Of a stretch of 5,927 bases of DNA, positions 1 through 5,927 are shown one piece after another. A model generated the notes under the pieces. The model did not search any database. It worked only from the letters and a program-made list of their open reading frames with translations, and was not told where the DNA came from. The position numbers were made by a program, and so were the translations under genes. The DNA is taken from positions 1 to 5,927 of the forward strand of contig JAJDBO010000392.1 of NCBI GenBank assembly GCA_029261305.1. The letters run 5' to 3'. This DNA comes from Nitrospirales bacterium (GTDB taxonomy: Bacteria > Nitrospirota > Nitrospiria > Nitrospirales > UBA8639). How positions within the stretch are numbered: position 1 is the first letter of the stretch; every line of letters begins with the position of its first letter.

Positions 1-3000
1 CTCGCGCAATTACATGTCGAAGGATTGGCCTTTCGCACTATGATGAATCTCATGCCTTGCATGGTCTTTGCGAGAAACCAACAGGGACACATTATTGCCG
101 CCAACCAAGCGTCGAAAAGATTTTTTGGGAAAACTGAAGAAGAGTTGAAAGGCCATAGGGCGTATGGTGTCTATCCGACGGCGGCTCAAGAAGTCGCAGC
201 CCGCGTGAGTGAACAAGAAATGATGCAAAAGGGCAGCTTGCCAGCGTCTCTACTAGAAACCTACGTCAATGATCAAGGGGAACATCATGTGTTTCTGACG
301 AGCAAATTTTCCTTTCTCTGGCCTGATAGCGGGGAACCAGTGATTGGCACGATTGCCGTCGATGATGCGGAACGTCGAGAAGAGTTGGCCAGGCTGAAAC
401 TGACAGAAGGGGTGATTGACTCCTCATCAGATCATATCTCGATTGTCGGGAAAGACTATCGGTACCAACGGGTCAATCCCGCGTATGAAAGAGCCCATGG
501 AGTTGCGCACCAAGACATCGTTGGGATGCATATACAAGATTTATTGGGATCGGATGTGTTTCAGCAGATCGTCAAGCCACAATTTGACCAGTGCCTGGAG
601 GGCCAAGATATTCACTATGAGAACTGGTTTTTATTTGATCAGCAAGGCCGACGATATATGGCGGTAAGCTATACACCGTTAAAGGATGATAAGGGGAATA
701 TTGATGGCGTCGTGGTCATTTCGAGAGACAGGACGGAGGATCAGTTATCGGATGGGGGCGTGGCGTATCAAGCCAGTTTGTTAAGTGCCGTGGTAGATGC
801 GAGTTCGGATGCCATTTTCGTGAAAGATCTGAATGGAAAATATTTAAGAATAAATCAGGCTGGTGCACAGATGATGAGCCTTTCTCCAAATCAAGTGCTG
901 GGAAACAAAGACCTGGAATTGTTTGGCAAGGAGATGGGGCAAACGCTCATGCGGGCAGATCGAGAGGTCGTGAGAAGAGAAAAGTCGATCATGGTAGAAG
1001 AACGTTTGATCCTTGGTGGGGAGGTAAGAGTGTTCTCGACACTGAAAGCGCCATTAAGAAATGCTCGGGGAAACGTGTCCGGGGTCATAGGCGTGGCCAG
1101 AGATATTACGCAAAGAAAAGAAGCACAAGATGCTCTTCTTCAGAGTGAGTGCCGTTATCGGTCGCTTATTGAAACCGCCGGCAGTGTAATTATCGGGCTC
1201 GATTGCAATGGACATATCACTGAATGGAATCGAGAAGCGGAAAATCTCTATGGCAAGACGCGAGAAGAAATCTTAGGGAAAAATTATCTTTCGTTGTTCT
1301 TGAACGAAAAAGAACGAGAGGCTGTCGAAGCGGACATCAAGAAGGTCCTGGCGGGAACACCCACGAGAGATTTTGAAAATCACATCCAAGCTGCAGGAGG
1401 ACAGGAACGAGTGTTGATGTGGAACGTTGATCGTCTGCTTGATAGCACTCAAACTCCCGTTGGCCTTATTGCCATTGGGCGGGATATTACGGAGCGCAAG
1501 GATGCCGAGAAGGCATTGCAGGAAGCCGAACGATTTGCACGGTCCACGATGGACGCACTCTCCACCAATATCTGCGTGCTAGATGCTCATGGAATTATCT
1601 TGAGAGTCAACAAAAGTTGGCGAAACTTTGCAGAGTCGAACCTTGTGAACCCTGAAAGGGTGGGGGAAGGGCAGAACTATCTCAATGTGTGTGATCATGC
1701 ATCTGGGGACTTTGCGGAAGAAGCTCCCAAGATGGCAGCCGCGATTCGGCAAATTATCACCGGAGACAGAGCCGAATATTCGTTTGAATACCCTTGTCAT
1801 TCACCCAAGAAAAATAGATGGTTTTTGGCCAACGTCAGACGTTATCCGGACCCGGGCCCAGAGCGAATTGTGGTTGCTCACGAAGACATCACCCAACTCA
1901 AGCAATCCGAACGTCTCATGATGATGGAGCGCTTGATTCTGGAAACGATCGCAACTGGTCAGTCCCTTCAGATGATCCTCGATACCCTTACCCAGCAAAT
2001 GGAACAATTGTGGCCAGGCATGATGTGTTCAATTCCGCTTTTAGATGAAGCAGGAACTCGACTACTTTCTGGATCAGCCCCCTCCCTTCCAATAGGTTAT
2101 CTCAATGCCATCAGCAACCTCCAGATTGGTCCGACGGTCGGATCCTGTGGCACCGCAGCCTATACTGGAGAAATGGTGATTGTCGAGAACATTGCGAAAG
2201 ATCCCTTGTGGGAAGACTATCGTGAACTGGCTAGGGAGTATGGATTGCAGGCTTGTTGGTCGAATCCCATTCTGGGTAACGAACAACGAGTGCTCGGTAC
2301 CTTTGCCATCTACTATTCTGACCCTCGAACACCCACTGAAGAGGAAATCACGGCCATCACAATGGCGGCCCATCTGGCTTCGATTGGGATTGAACGTCGC
2401 CGAACTGAAGCGTTGCTTGCAGAAAGTGAGCAGCGGTTTGATCTGGCTGTCTGGGGTTCCAATGATGGCCTCTGGGATTGGCCAGATATTCAGGAAGATC
2501 GTGAATGGTGGTCTCCTCGTTTTTTTGAGTTGCTGGGATATGAGGGCCATGAATTCGAGGCATCATATTCACAGTTTCAGCGATTGTTACACCCTGATGA
2601 TATGCAACCCGTCATGGAAGCGGTGCAAGTCCACATGGAACATGATGTCCCGTTTGATGTGAAATATCGATTAAAAATGAAGAGCGGGGAGTACCGATGG
2701 GTTCATGCACGAGGGAAAAAAGTACTCGATGAGAAGGGGCATCCCATACGTATGGCAGGATCGATTCAGGATATTCAGGATCGGAGACAATGGGAAATTG
2801 CTCTTCAAGAGAGTGAACAGCGTTTGGCTATGGCGTTAGAGGCCACGAGCTCAGGAACCTGGGACTGGAATGTGGAAACCGGAGAAGTGCTATTTGGGGA
2901 TCAGTGGCTAAAGGCACTGGGGTATACACGAGAGCAACTCCCACCGCATGTTCAAAGCTGGGAGAAATTGGTGCACTCCGATGATATGCCTGTGGTGCGG

Positions 3001-5094
3001 GAAGCCCTCCAGAAACATTTTGCTGGAGAGACCCCCTATTATGACTGTCTCAACCGTTTACAAAAAGCCAATGGTGAATGGCGATGGAATTTGGATCGTG
3101 GCCGGGTTGTAGAATGGACGACTGATGGTAAGCCGCTCCGTATGGTGGGCACGGATACTGATATTTCGGCACGTATTCATGCAGAACAAGCGCTGAAGGA
3201 CAGCGAAGCCCGGCTGCAGGCGATTCTCGACAACAGTCCGGGATTGATATTTTTAAAGGACTTAAATGGCCGTTATCTTCATGTCAATCAGCAGTTCAAA
3301 AAGAGGTTTGATCTCAGTGAAGAAGACGTCATAGGTAGGACTGATGACGAGGTGTTTCCCGCAGATCAAGCCTTGCAATTTCAAGCGCATGATCATGAAG
3401 TAATTGCATCTCGAAATTTATTAGAGTTTGAAGAAGTTGCGACATATGCCGATGGTCCTCATACAAGCATTGTGCATAAGTTCCCGCTTCTCAACGACCA
3501 GGGGAAAATGTTTGCGATTGGCGGTATTACAACGGATATCACGGGACGAAAAAATGTTGAAAAGGCGCTACGGGAGAGCGAGAAGCGATTCCGGGCGATA
3601 TTTGAACAGGCTGCGGTTGGGGTGGCCCAAATCGTGTCAGGAACCGGAGAATTCATGCACATCAATCAACGATATTGTGACATTGTCGGGTATTCTCAAG
3701 AAGAAATGCTGTCGCGAACATTCCAAGACATTACTCATCCCGACGATCTGCAGGAAGATTTGGACAATATGACGCGATTGCTTAGTGGGCAGATCGACTT
3801 GTTCTCTATGGAAAAACGCTATTTCCGAAAGGGCGGGACGATTGTTTGGGTAAATCTAACCGTTTCACCTATGTGGCAACCCGGTGAAGAACCGTCTTAT
3901 CATATCGCAGTTGTAGAGGATATCACCGAACGCAAGCGAGCTGAAAAGGCCCTAATAGAATCTCAGAAGGCGTATGAAGATCTCGTGAATTCGGTGGAAG
4001 GCATTGTGTGGGAATGTGAGTTTCCATCTTATCAATTTACGTTTGTCAGTCAACAAGCAGAACGACTGTTGGGGTATCCCGTTGAACAATGGTTCACTGA
4101 GCCAGGATTTTTCGCAAAACTTTTTCATCCTGATGATCGAGATCGAGCCCTGGCGTACTGTTTGGAAGAAACGACTTGCAAGCGGCATCATGAACTCGAA
4201 TACCGTATGATTACTTCTGATGGACGCGAGGTCTGGTTAAGGGATCTCGTGACTATCGTCGTTGAAAATGATCAACCTGTCAAAGTCCGGGGTGTGATGG
4301 TCGATATTACCGAACGCAAGCGATTAGAAGTGGAAAATCGTGAATACAATGAAGCCTTGGAAGGTGAGGTAGAAAAACGTGCTCTACGCATTCAAGAACT
4401 GGAGCAGCGGCGCATGCAAGTGGAAAAACTCGCGGCTTTAGCGCAAGTGGCTGCCGGGGTGGCTCATGAAATTAATAATCCCCTAGCAAGTATTGGCCAA
4501 TCGTTGGAAGTACTCAAACGCGCGATTCCTGCTACGCATCCTCGCTATAAATATATCGGAAAAATTCACGATTCAGTCGATCGCATGGCGCATATTGTTC
4601 GACAGCTTTATCAATTGTATCGTCCTGATTCCAACGCTCTGAACCCAGTCGAGATTCATGAAATTTTGCATTTGTCCATAGAGATCATGAAAGATGCGGC
4701 GATAAAGCACGGTGTCAGTCTTCTGGTGGATGTGCCGGAACGCTTGCCTGTAGCTAGGGTCTCACGAAATAGCGTCACCCAAATTCTTTGTAATATTATC
4801 CAAAACGCCTTGGATGTGTCCCCACCCAAGGGGGTTGTCCGGATCAGCGTCGAGGAGCATTCTGCCTGTGTGGTTGTCTTGGTCACGGATAAGGGGCCAG
4901 GCATTTCCCAGGAGATAGCACCACATATTTTCGATCCATTTTTTACCACGAAAGAGGGGACGTCGTTGGATGGTGGAATGGGGTTAGGGTTGGCGGTTTC
5001 CTATCGTCTTATTGAATCTTGTGGTGGATCCATTGACTTTTTAACGGAATTGGGGCAAGGAACAACCTTTCGTGTGACTATCCCACTAGTATAG
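1..5094 (+). CDS. Multi-PAS/GAF sensor histidine kinase (5' end outside window)
   Basis: This is a sensor histidine kinase that would autophosphorylate on histidine in response to signals and pass phosphate to a response regulator, probably the one encoded 28 bases downstream. The frame is open from base 1 to the TAG at 5092-5094. Residues here are numbered from the TTG at base 25. That TTG is a poor start: an AAGGA lies directly against it with no spacer, and the next ATG (base 40) falls inside the first PAS fold, so the gene most likely begins upstream. Visible order: ten PAS domains, with a GAF domain at about 632-795 between PAS5 and PAS6, then a coiled coil (about 1434-1464), HisKA (1465-1535) and HATPase_c (1580-1688). 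No transmembrane segment is visible, so this part is cytoplasmic; membrane anchoring could lie upstream. There is no fused receiver domain. The kinase class is certain; the ligands and pathway cannot be told. Confidence 0.96.
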   Translation, partial: LAQLHVEGLAFRTMMNLMPCMVFARNQQGHIIAANQASKRFFGKTEEELKGHRAYGVYPTAAQEVAARVSEQEMMQKGSLPASLLETYVNDQGEHHVFLTSKFSFLWPDSGEPVIGTIAVDDAERREELARLKLTEGVIDSSSDHISIVGKDYRYQRVNPAYERAHGVAHQDIVGMHIQDLLGSDVFQQIVKPQFDQCLEGQDIHYENWFLFDQQGRRYMAVSYTPLKDDKGNIDGVVVISRDRTEDQLSDGGVAYQASLLSAVVDASSDAIFVKDLNGKYLRINQAGAQMMSLSPNQVLGNKDLELFGKEMGQTLMRADREVVRREKSIMVEERLILGGEVRVFSTLKAPLRNARGNVSGVIGVARDITQRKEAQDALLQSECRYRSLIETAGSVIIGLDCNGHITEWNREAENLYGKTREEILGKNYLSLFLNEKEREAVEADIKKVLAGTPTRDFENHIQAAGGQERVLMWNVDRLLDSTQTPVGLIAIGRDITERKDAEKALQEAERFARSTMDALSTNICVLDAHGIILRVNKSWRNFAESNLVNPERVGEGQNYLNVCDHASGDFAEEAPKMAAAIRQIITGDRAEYSFEYPCHSPKKNRWFLANVRRYPDPGPERIVVAHEDITQLKQSERLMMMERLILETIATGQSLQMILDTLTQQMEQLWPGMMCSIPLLDEAGTRLLSGSAPSLPIGYLNAISNLQIGPTVGSCGTAAYTGEMVIVENIAKDPLWEDYRELAREYGLQACWSNPILGNEQRVLGTFAIYYSDPRTPTEEEITAITMAAHLASIGIERRRTEALLAESEQRFDLAVWGSNDGLWDWPDIQEDREWWSPRFFELLGYEGHEFEASYSQFQRLLHPDDMQPVMEAVQVHMEHDVPFDVKYRLKMKSGEYRWVHARGKKVLDEKGHPIRMAGSIQDIQDRRQWEIALQESEQRLAMALEATSSGTWDWNVETGEVLFGDQWLKALGYTREQLPPHVQSWEKLVHSDDMPVVREALQKHFAGETPYYDCLNRLQKANGEWRWNLDRGRVVEWTTDGKPLRMVGTDTDISARIHAEQALKDSEARLQAILDNSPGLIFLKDLNGRYLHVNQQFKKRFDLSEEDVIGRTDDEVFPADQALQFQAHDHEVIASRNLLEFEEVATYADGPHTSIVHKFPLLNDQGKMFAIGGITTDITGRKNVEKALRESEKRFRAIFEQAAVGVAQIVSGTGEFMHINQRYCDIVGYSQEEMLSRTFQDITHPDDLQEDLDNMTRLLSGQIDLFSMEKRYFRKGGTIVWVNLTVSPMWQPGEEPSYHIAVVEDITERKRAEKALIESQKAYEDLVNSVEGIVWECEFPSYQFTFVSQQAERLLGYPVEQWFTEPGFFAKLFHPDDRDRALAYCLEETTCKRHHELEYRMITSDGREVWLRDLVTIVVENDQPVKVRGVMVDITERKRLEVENREYNEALEGEVEKRALRIQELEQRRMQVEKLAALAQVAAGVAHEINNPLASIGQSLEVLKRAIPATHPRYKYIGKIHDSVDRMAHIVRQLYQLYRPDSNALNPVEIHEILHLSIEIMKDAAIKHGVSLLVDVPERLPVARVSRNSVTQILCNIIQNALDVSPPKGVVRISVEEHSACVVVLVTDKGPGISQEIAPHIFDPFFTTKEGTSLDGGMGLGLAVSYRLIESCGGSIDFLTELGQGTTFRVTIPLV
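34..4323 (+). other. Sensory array: ten PAS domains and one GAF domain
   Basis: This is the sensory part of the kinase. Approximate residue limits (TTG at base 25 = 1) are PAS1 4-115, PAS2 124-238, PAS3 250-365, PAS4 375-494, PAS5 503-626, GAF 632-795, PAS6 801-921, PAS7 929-1052, PAS8 1060-1176, PAS9 1185-1305 and PAS10 1312-1433. Each PAS shows the D-x-x-G-x-[IY]-x-x-x-N core or a variant of it. PAS6, 9 and 10 carry the HPDD motif of PAS_3-type folds, and PAS7 has HSDD. PAS3 and PAS8 share an F-x-KDLNG-x-YL core. PAS5 is a special type with NYLNVCD and YPCHSP motifs. The GAF has GSCGTAA and ACWSNP motifs. Most PAS units end in DITERK-like linkers that continue into the next helix. PAS1 and PAS2 are the most divergent and their limits are least sure. 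No LOV flavin motif (NCRFLQ) is present. Confidence 0.85.
3919..4323 (+). repeat. Near-identical linker repeats after PAS9 and PAS10
   Basis: Bases 3919-3939 and 4303-4323 match at 20 of 21 positions; both encode DITERKR, and the only difference is a silent C/T in the Ile codon. They lie exactly 384 bases (128 codons) apart, at the ends of PAS9 and PAS10. A third, more diverged copy encoding DITERK lies at about 1483-1500 after PAS4. The PAS bodies between them are much less alike, so this is better read as conserved linker sequence with similar codon choice than as a recent tandem duplication. Confidence 0.6.
4417..5091 (+). other. HisKA and HATPase_c kinase core
   Basis: This is the catalytic end of the kinase and it looks intact. 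The H box reads VAHEINNPLASI, with the phospho-accepting His1481 encoded at 4465-4467. The following E-x-x-N (Glu1482 to Asn1485) fits the motif associated with phosphatase activity in HisKA-family kinases, so a bifunctional kinase/phosphatase is possible. The ATP-binding part has an N box (Asn1590 and Asn1594 within CNIIQNALD), a G1 box (Asp1622, Gly1624, Gly1626 in DKGPG), an F box (IFDPFFTTK, 1635-1643) and a G2 box (GMGLGLAV, from 1651). The protein ends soon after the last strand (FRVTIPLV), the normal end for this fold. All key residues are present, so nothing suggests a degenerate pseudokinase. Confidence 0.95.
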
Positions 5095-5107
5095 AATTTT
5101 GAATAAT

Positions 5108-5114
5108 AAAGGAG
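5108..5114 (+). promoter_or_regulatory. Shine-Dalgarno site of the response regulator
   Basis: AAAGGAG lies 8 bases before the ATG at 5123-5125, which is near-ideal spacing. It decides the start: the in-frame TTG at 5099 would add eight residues but has no Shine-Dalgarno sequence before it and sits only four bases after the kinase stop codon. I see no room for a separate promoter or terminator in the 28-base gap, so the two genes are probably co-transcribed. Confidence 0.85.
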
Positions 5115-5122
5115 CATCTTGT

Positions 5123-5884
5123 ATGGAAAAACAAGGGACCATTCTCTTGGCCGACGATGAAGATACATTTTTGGAAGCCACTGAGGAACTGTTAAAAGAA
5201 GAGGGATTTGACTGCTTTTCCGTGAAAAATGCCAAGGAATTATCTCAGGCCTTAAAGAGCACCGATTTTGATCTCTTGATCACAGATTTGAATATGCCTG
5301 GAAACCACGTATTGGAAATGGTTGATGAAATTCGAATCGGCTCGCTCGCGTTACCTGTCATTGTGGTGACAGGATATCCGTCGATTCCTTCAGCGGTGGA
5401 ATCGGTTCGTCTGAATGTCTTGGAATATTTTATTAAGCCCGTGGATTATCCAAAATTATTAAATGCGACCAAGCGAGGGGTGCAACATAAGCAGGTCTTG
5501 AGTTCGGTGCGAAAGGCCAGAGAAGAAGCCGGTCACCGGGAGCGGCAACTCGCGGAAATGGAACAAACCTTAAGTGCCTTTGGCGGAATTGTTCCTGAGG
5601 TGGGGGTGGAAGCGGCGCTACTCAATGACCCTCAAACTAAACAGTTGAAATTGCAAGTCGAGGGTCTGGCTCGGGCGTTGGAGCATGCTGATAAATCTGC
5701 CACTGGGCCACAAGACCCCTCTGTGTCAGTGTCTGACTATCTTCGTTTGCGTGATGGAATTTATGAAACTATACAAGTTCTTCAAAAGACCAAAGGGGCG
5801 TTTCATTCCAAAGATTTAGCCAGGCTACGCATTTACCTTCAACATTTGCTCAGGGATACCAAGGTCGATTCGTCAGGAGAGTGA
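5123..5884 (+). CDS. Response regulator with receiver domain and helical C-terminal tail
   Basis: This is a cytoplasmic response regulator of 253 residues, probably phosphorylated by the kinase encoded just upstream. Residues 5 to about 118 form a receiver domain with every key residue: Asp11 and Asp12 for Mg2+ binding, Asp55 as phospho-acceptor (LLITDLNMPG), Thr83 as the switch residue (VVTGYPS) and Lys105-Pro106 (FIKPVDY). Residues about 119-155 are rich in Lys, Arg, Glu and Gln and look like a coiled coil. A variable stretch follows (about 156-200), then a helical C-terminal block (about 203-245) containing TKGAFHSKDLARLR at 223-236. I recognise no helix-turn-helix, AAA+, GGDEF, EAL or HD-GYP domain. 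It is too long for a stand-alone CheY-type receiver and has too little sequence for an NtrC-type regulator. The output may be protein-protein interaction. The ATG start is supported by the Shine-Dalgarno sequence at 5108-5114. Confidence 0.93.
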   Translation: MEKQGTILLADDEDTFLEATEELLKEEGFDCFSVKNAKELSQALKSTDFDLLITDLNMPGNHVLEMVDEIRIGSLALPVIVVTGYPSIPSAVESVRLNVLEYFIKPVDYPKLLNATKRGVQHKQVLSSVRKAREEAGHRERQLAEMEQTLSAFGGIVPEVGVEAALLNDPQTKQLKLQVEGLARALEHADKSATGPQDPSVSVSDYLRLRDGIYETIQVLQKTKGAFHSKDLARLRIYLQHLLRDTKVDSSGE

Positions 5885-5908
5885 GGTTTCATTTGGAAAA
5901 TTCTCAAT

Positions 5909-5917
5909 GGGGAGAGG
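5909..5917 (+). promoter_or_regulatory. Possible Shine-Dalgarno site of a gene beyond the right edge
   Basis: GGGGAGAGG is a purine-rich, Shine-Dalgarno-like run. The window ends in A at 5927, nine bases after it; if the next two bases are TG, an ATG would sit at ideal spacing. Alternatives within the window are a TTG at 5893, six bases after GTGAGG, whose frame stays open to the edge (reading ENSQWGEDQD after the start), and a GTG at 5881 overlapping the regulator's stop codon. No hairpin terminator is visible in 5885-5927, so a third gene in the same transcript is plausible but cannot be shown here. Confidence 0.35.
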
Positions 5918-5927
5918 ATCAAGATTA

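Noticed and set aside
2074..2550. Open frame of 158 codons on the - strand
   Set aside because: It lies wholly inside the GAF and PAS6 coding sequence of the kinase, whose frame shows clear conserved domains. The - strand product has no recognisable domain and looks like an antisense shadow.
2180..2662. Open frame of 160 codons on the + strand in another frame
   Set aside because: It overlaps the same GAF/PAS6 region out of frame. The product has an unlikely composition (many Met, Trp, Arg and Ser) and no recognisable motif.
2425..3180. PAS6/PAS7 as a recent tandem duplication
   Set aside because: They share an entry helix and a WDW motif, but most of the bodies differ and I see no long near-identical DNA stretch, so any duplication is old.
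3428..3772. Open frame of 114 codons on the + strand overlapping PAS8/PAS9
   Set aside because: It is an out-of-frame shadow of a region that encodes well-formed PAS domains in the main frame.
34..4323. Light-sensing LOV or phytochrome domain in the array
   Set aside because: No NCRFLQ flavin-binding motif is present among the PAS units. The GAF motifs (GSCGTAA, ACWSNP) fit a general GAF subfamily and show no recognisable chromophore-attachment context.
5099..5122. TTG at 5099 as an alternative start of the response regulator
   Set aside because: It has no Shine-Dalgarno sequence, sits four bases after the kinase stop, and would contain the strong AAAGGAG that serves the ATG at 5123 within its coding sequence.

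Overview
The window holds one tightly spaced two-component signalling locus on the + strand. About 98% of the bases are coding. The first gene, cut by the left edge, encodes a very large multi-sensor histidine kinase: at least 1,689 residues from the first possible in-window start, and open to base 1. It is followed after 28 bases by a 253-residue response regulator, and the window ends about 43 bases after that gene stops. No RNA gene, insertion sequence, CRISPR array, origin or clear terminator was seen, and no stretch without a gene exceeds about 45 bases.

Region by region: bases 1 to about 4323 encode a sensory array that I read as ten PAS domains with one GAF domain between the fifth and sixth PAS. 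Nine of the ten PAS domains end in a recognisable or degenerate DIT-type linker. Bases 4324 to 4416 encode a charged coiled-coil linker. Bases 4417 to 5091 encode a complete HisKA plus HATPase_c catalytic core. Bases 5095 to 5122 are a short gap with a strong Shine-Dalgarno sequence. Bases 5123 to 5884 encode the response regulator, a canonical receiver domain followed by a helical tail without a visible DNA-binding domain. The last 43 bases contain Shine-Dalgarno-like sequence that suggests a further gene begins at or just past the right edge.

The simplest reading is that the kinase integrates several signals through its PAS/GAF array, autophosphorylates on His1481 (numbered from the TTG at base 25) and passes the phosphate to Asp55 of the adjacent regulator. 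The partnership is inferred from gene order and spacing. The output is unknown, because the regulator's tail matches no DNA-binding or enzymatic domain that I recognise.

Organism: a bacterium of intermediate GC content (roughly half, by eye). The many-PAS kinase style and the kinase-regulator arrangement recall environmental Gram-negative lineages such as Nitrospirota or deltaproteobacterial groups, but this is a weak impression and the sequence alone does not settle it. I see an ordinary class of system with an unusually long sensor array, and no clearly new type of system.
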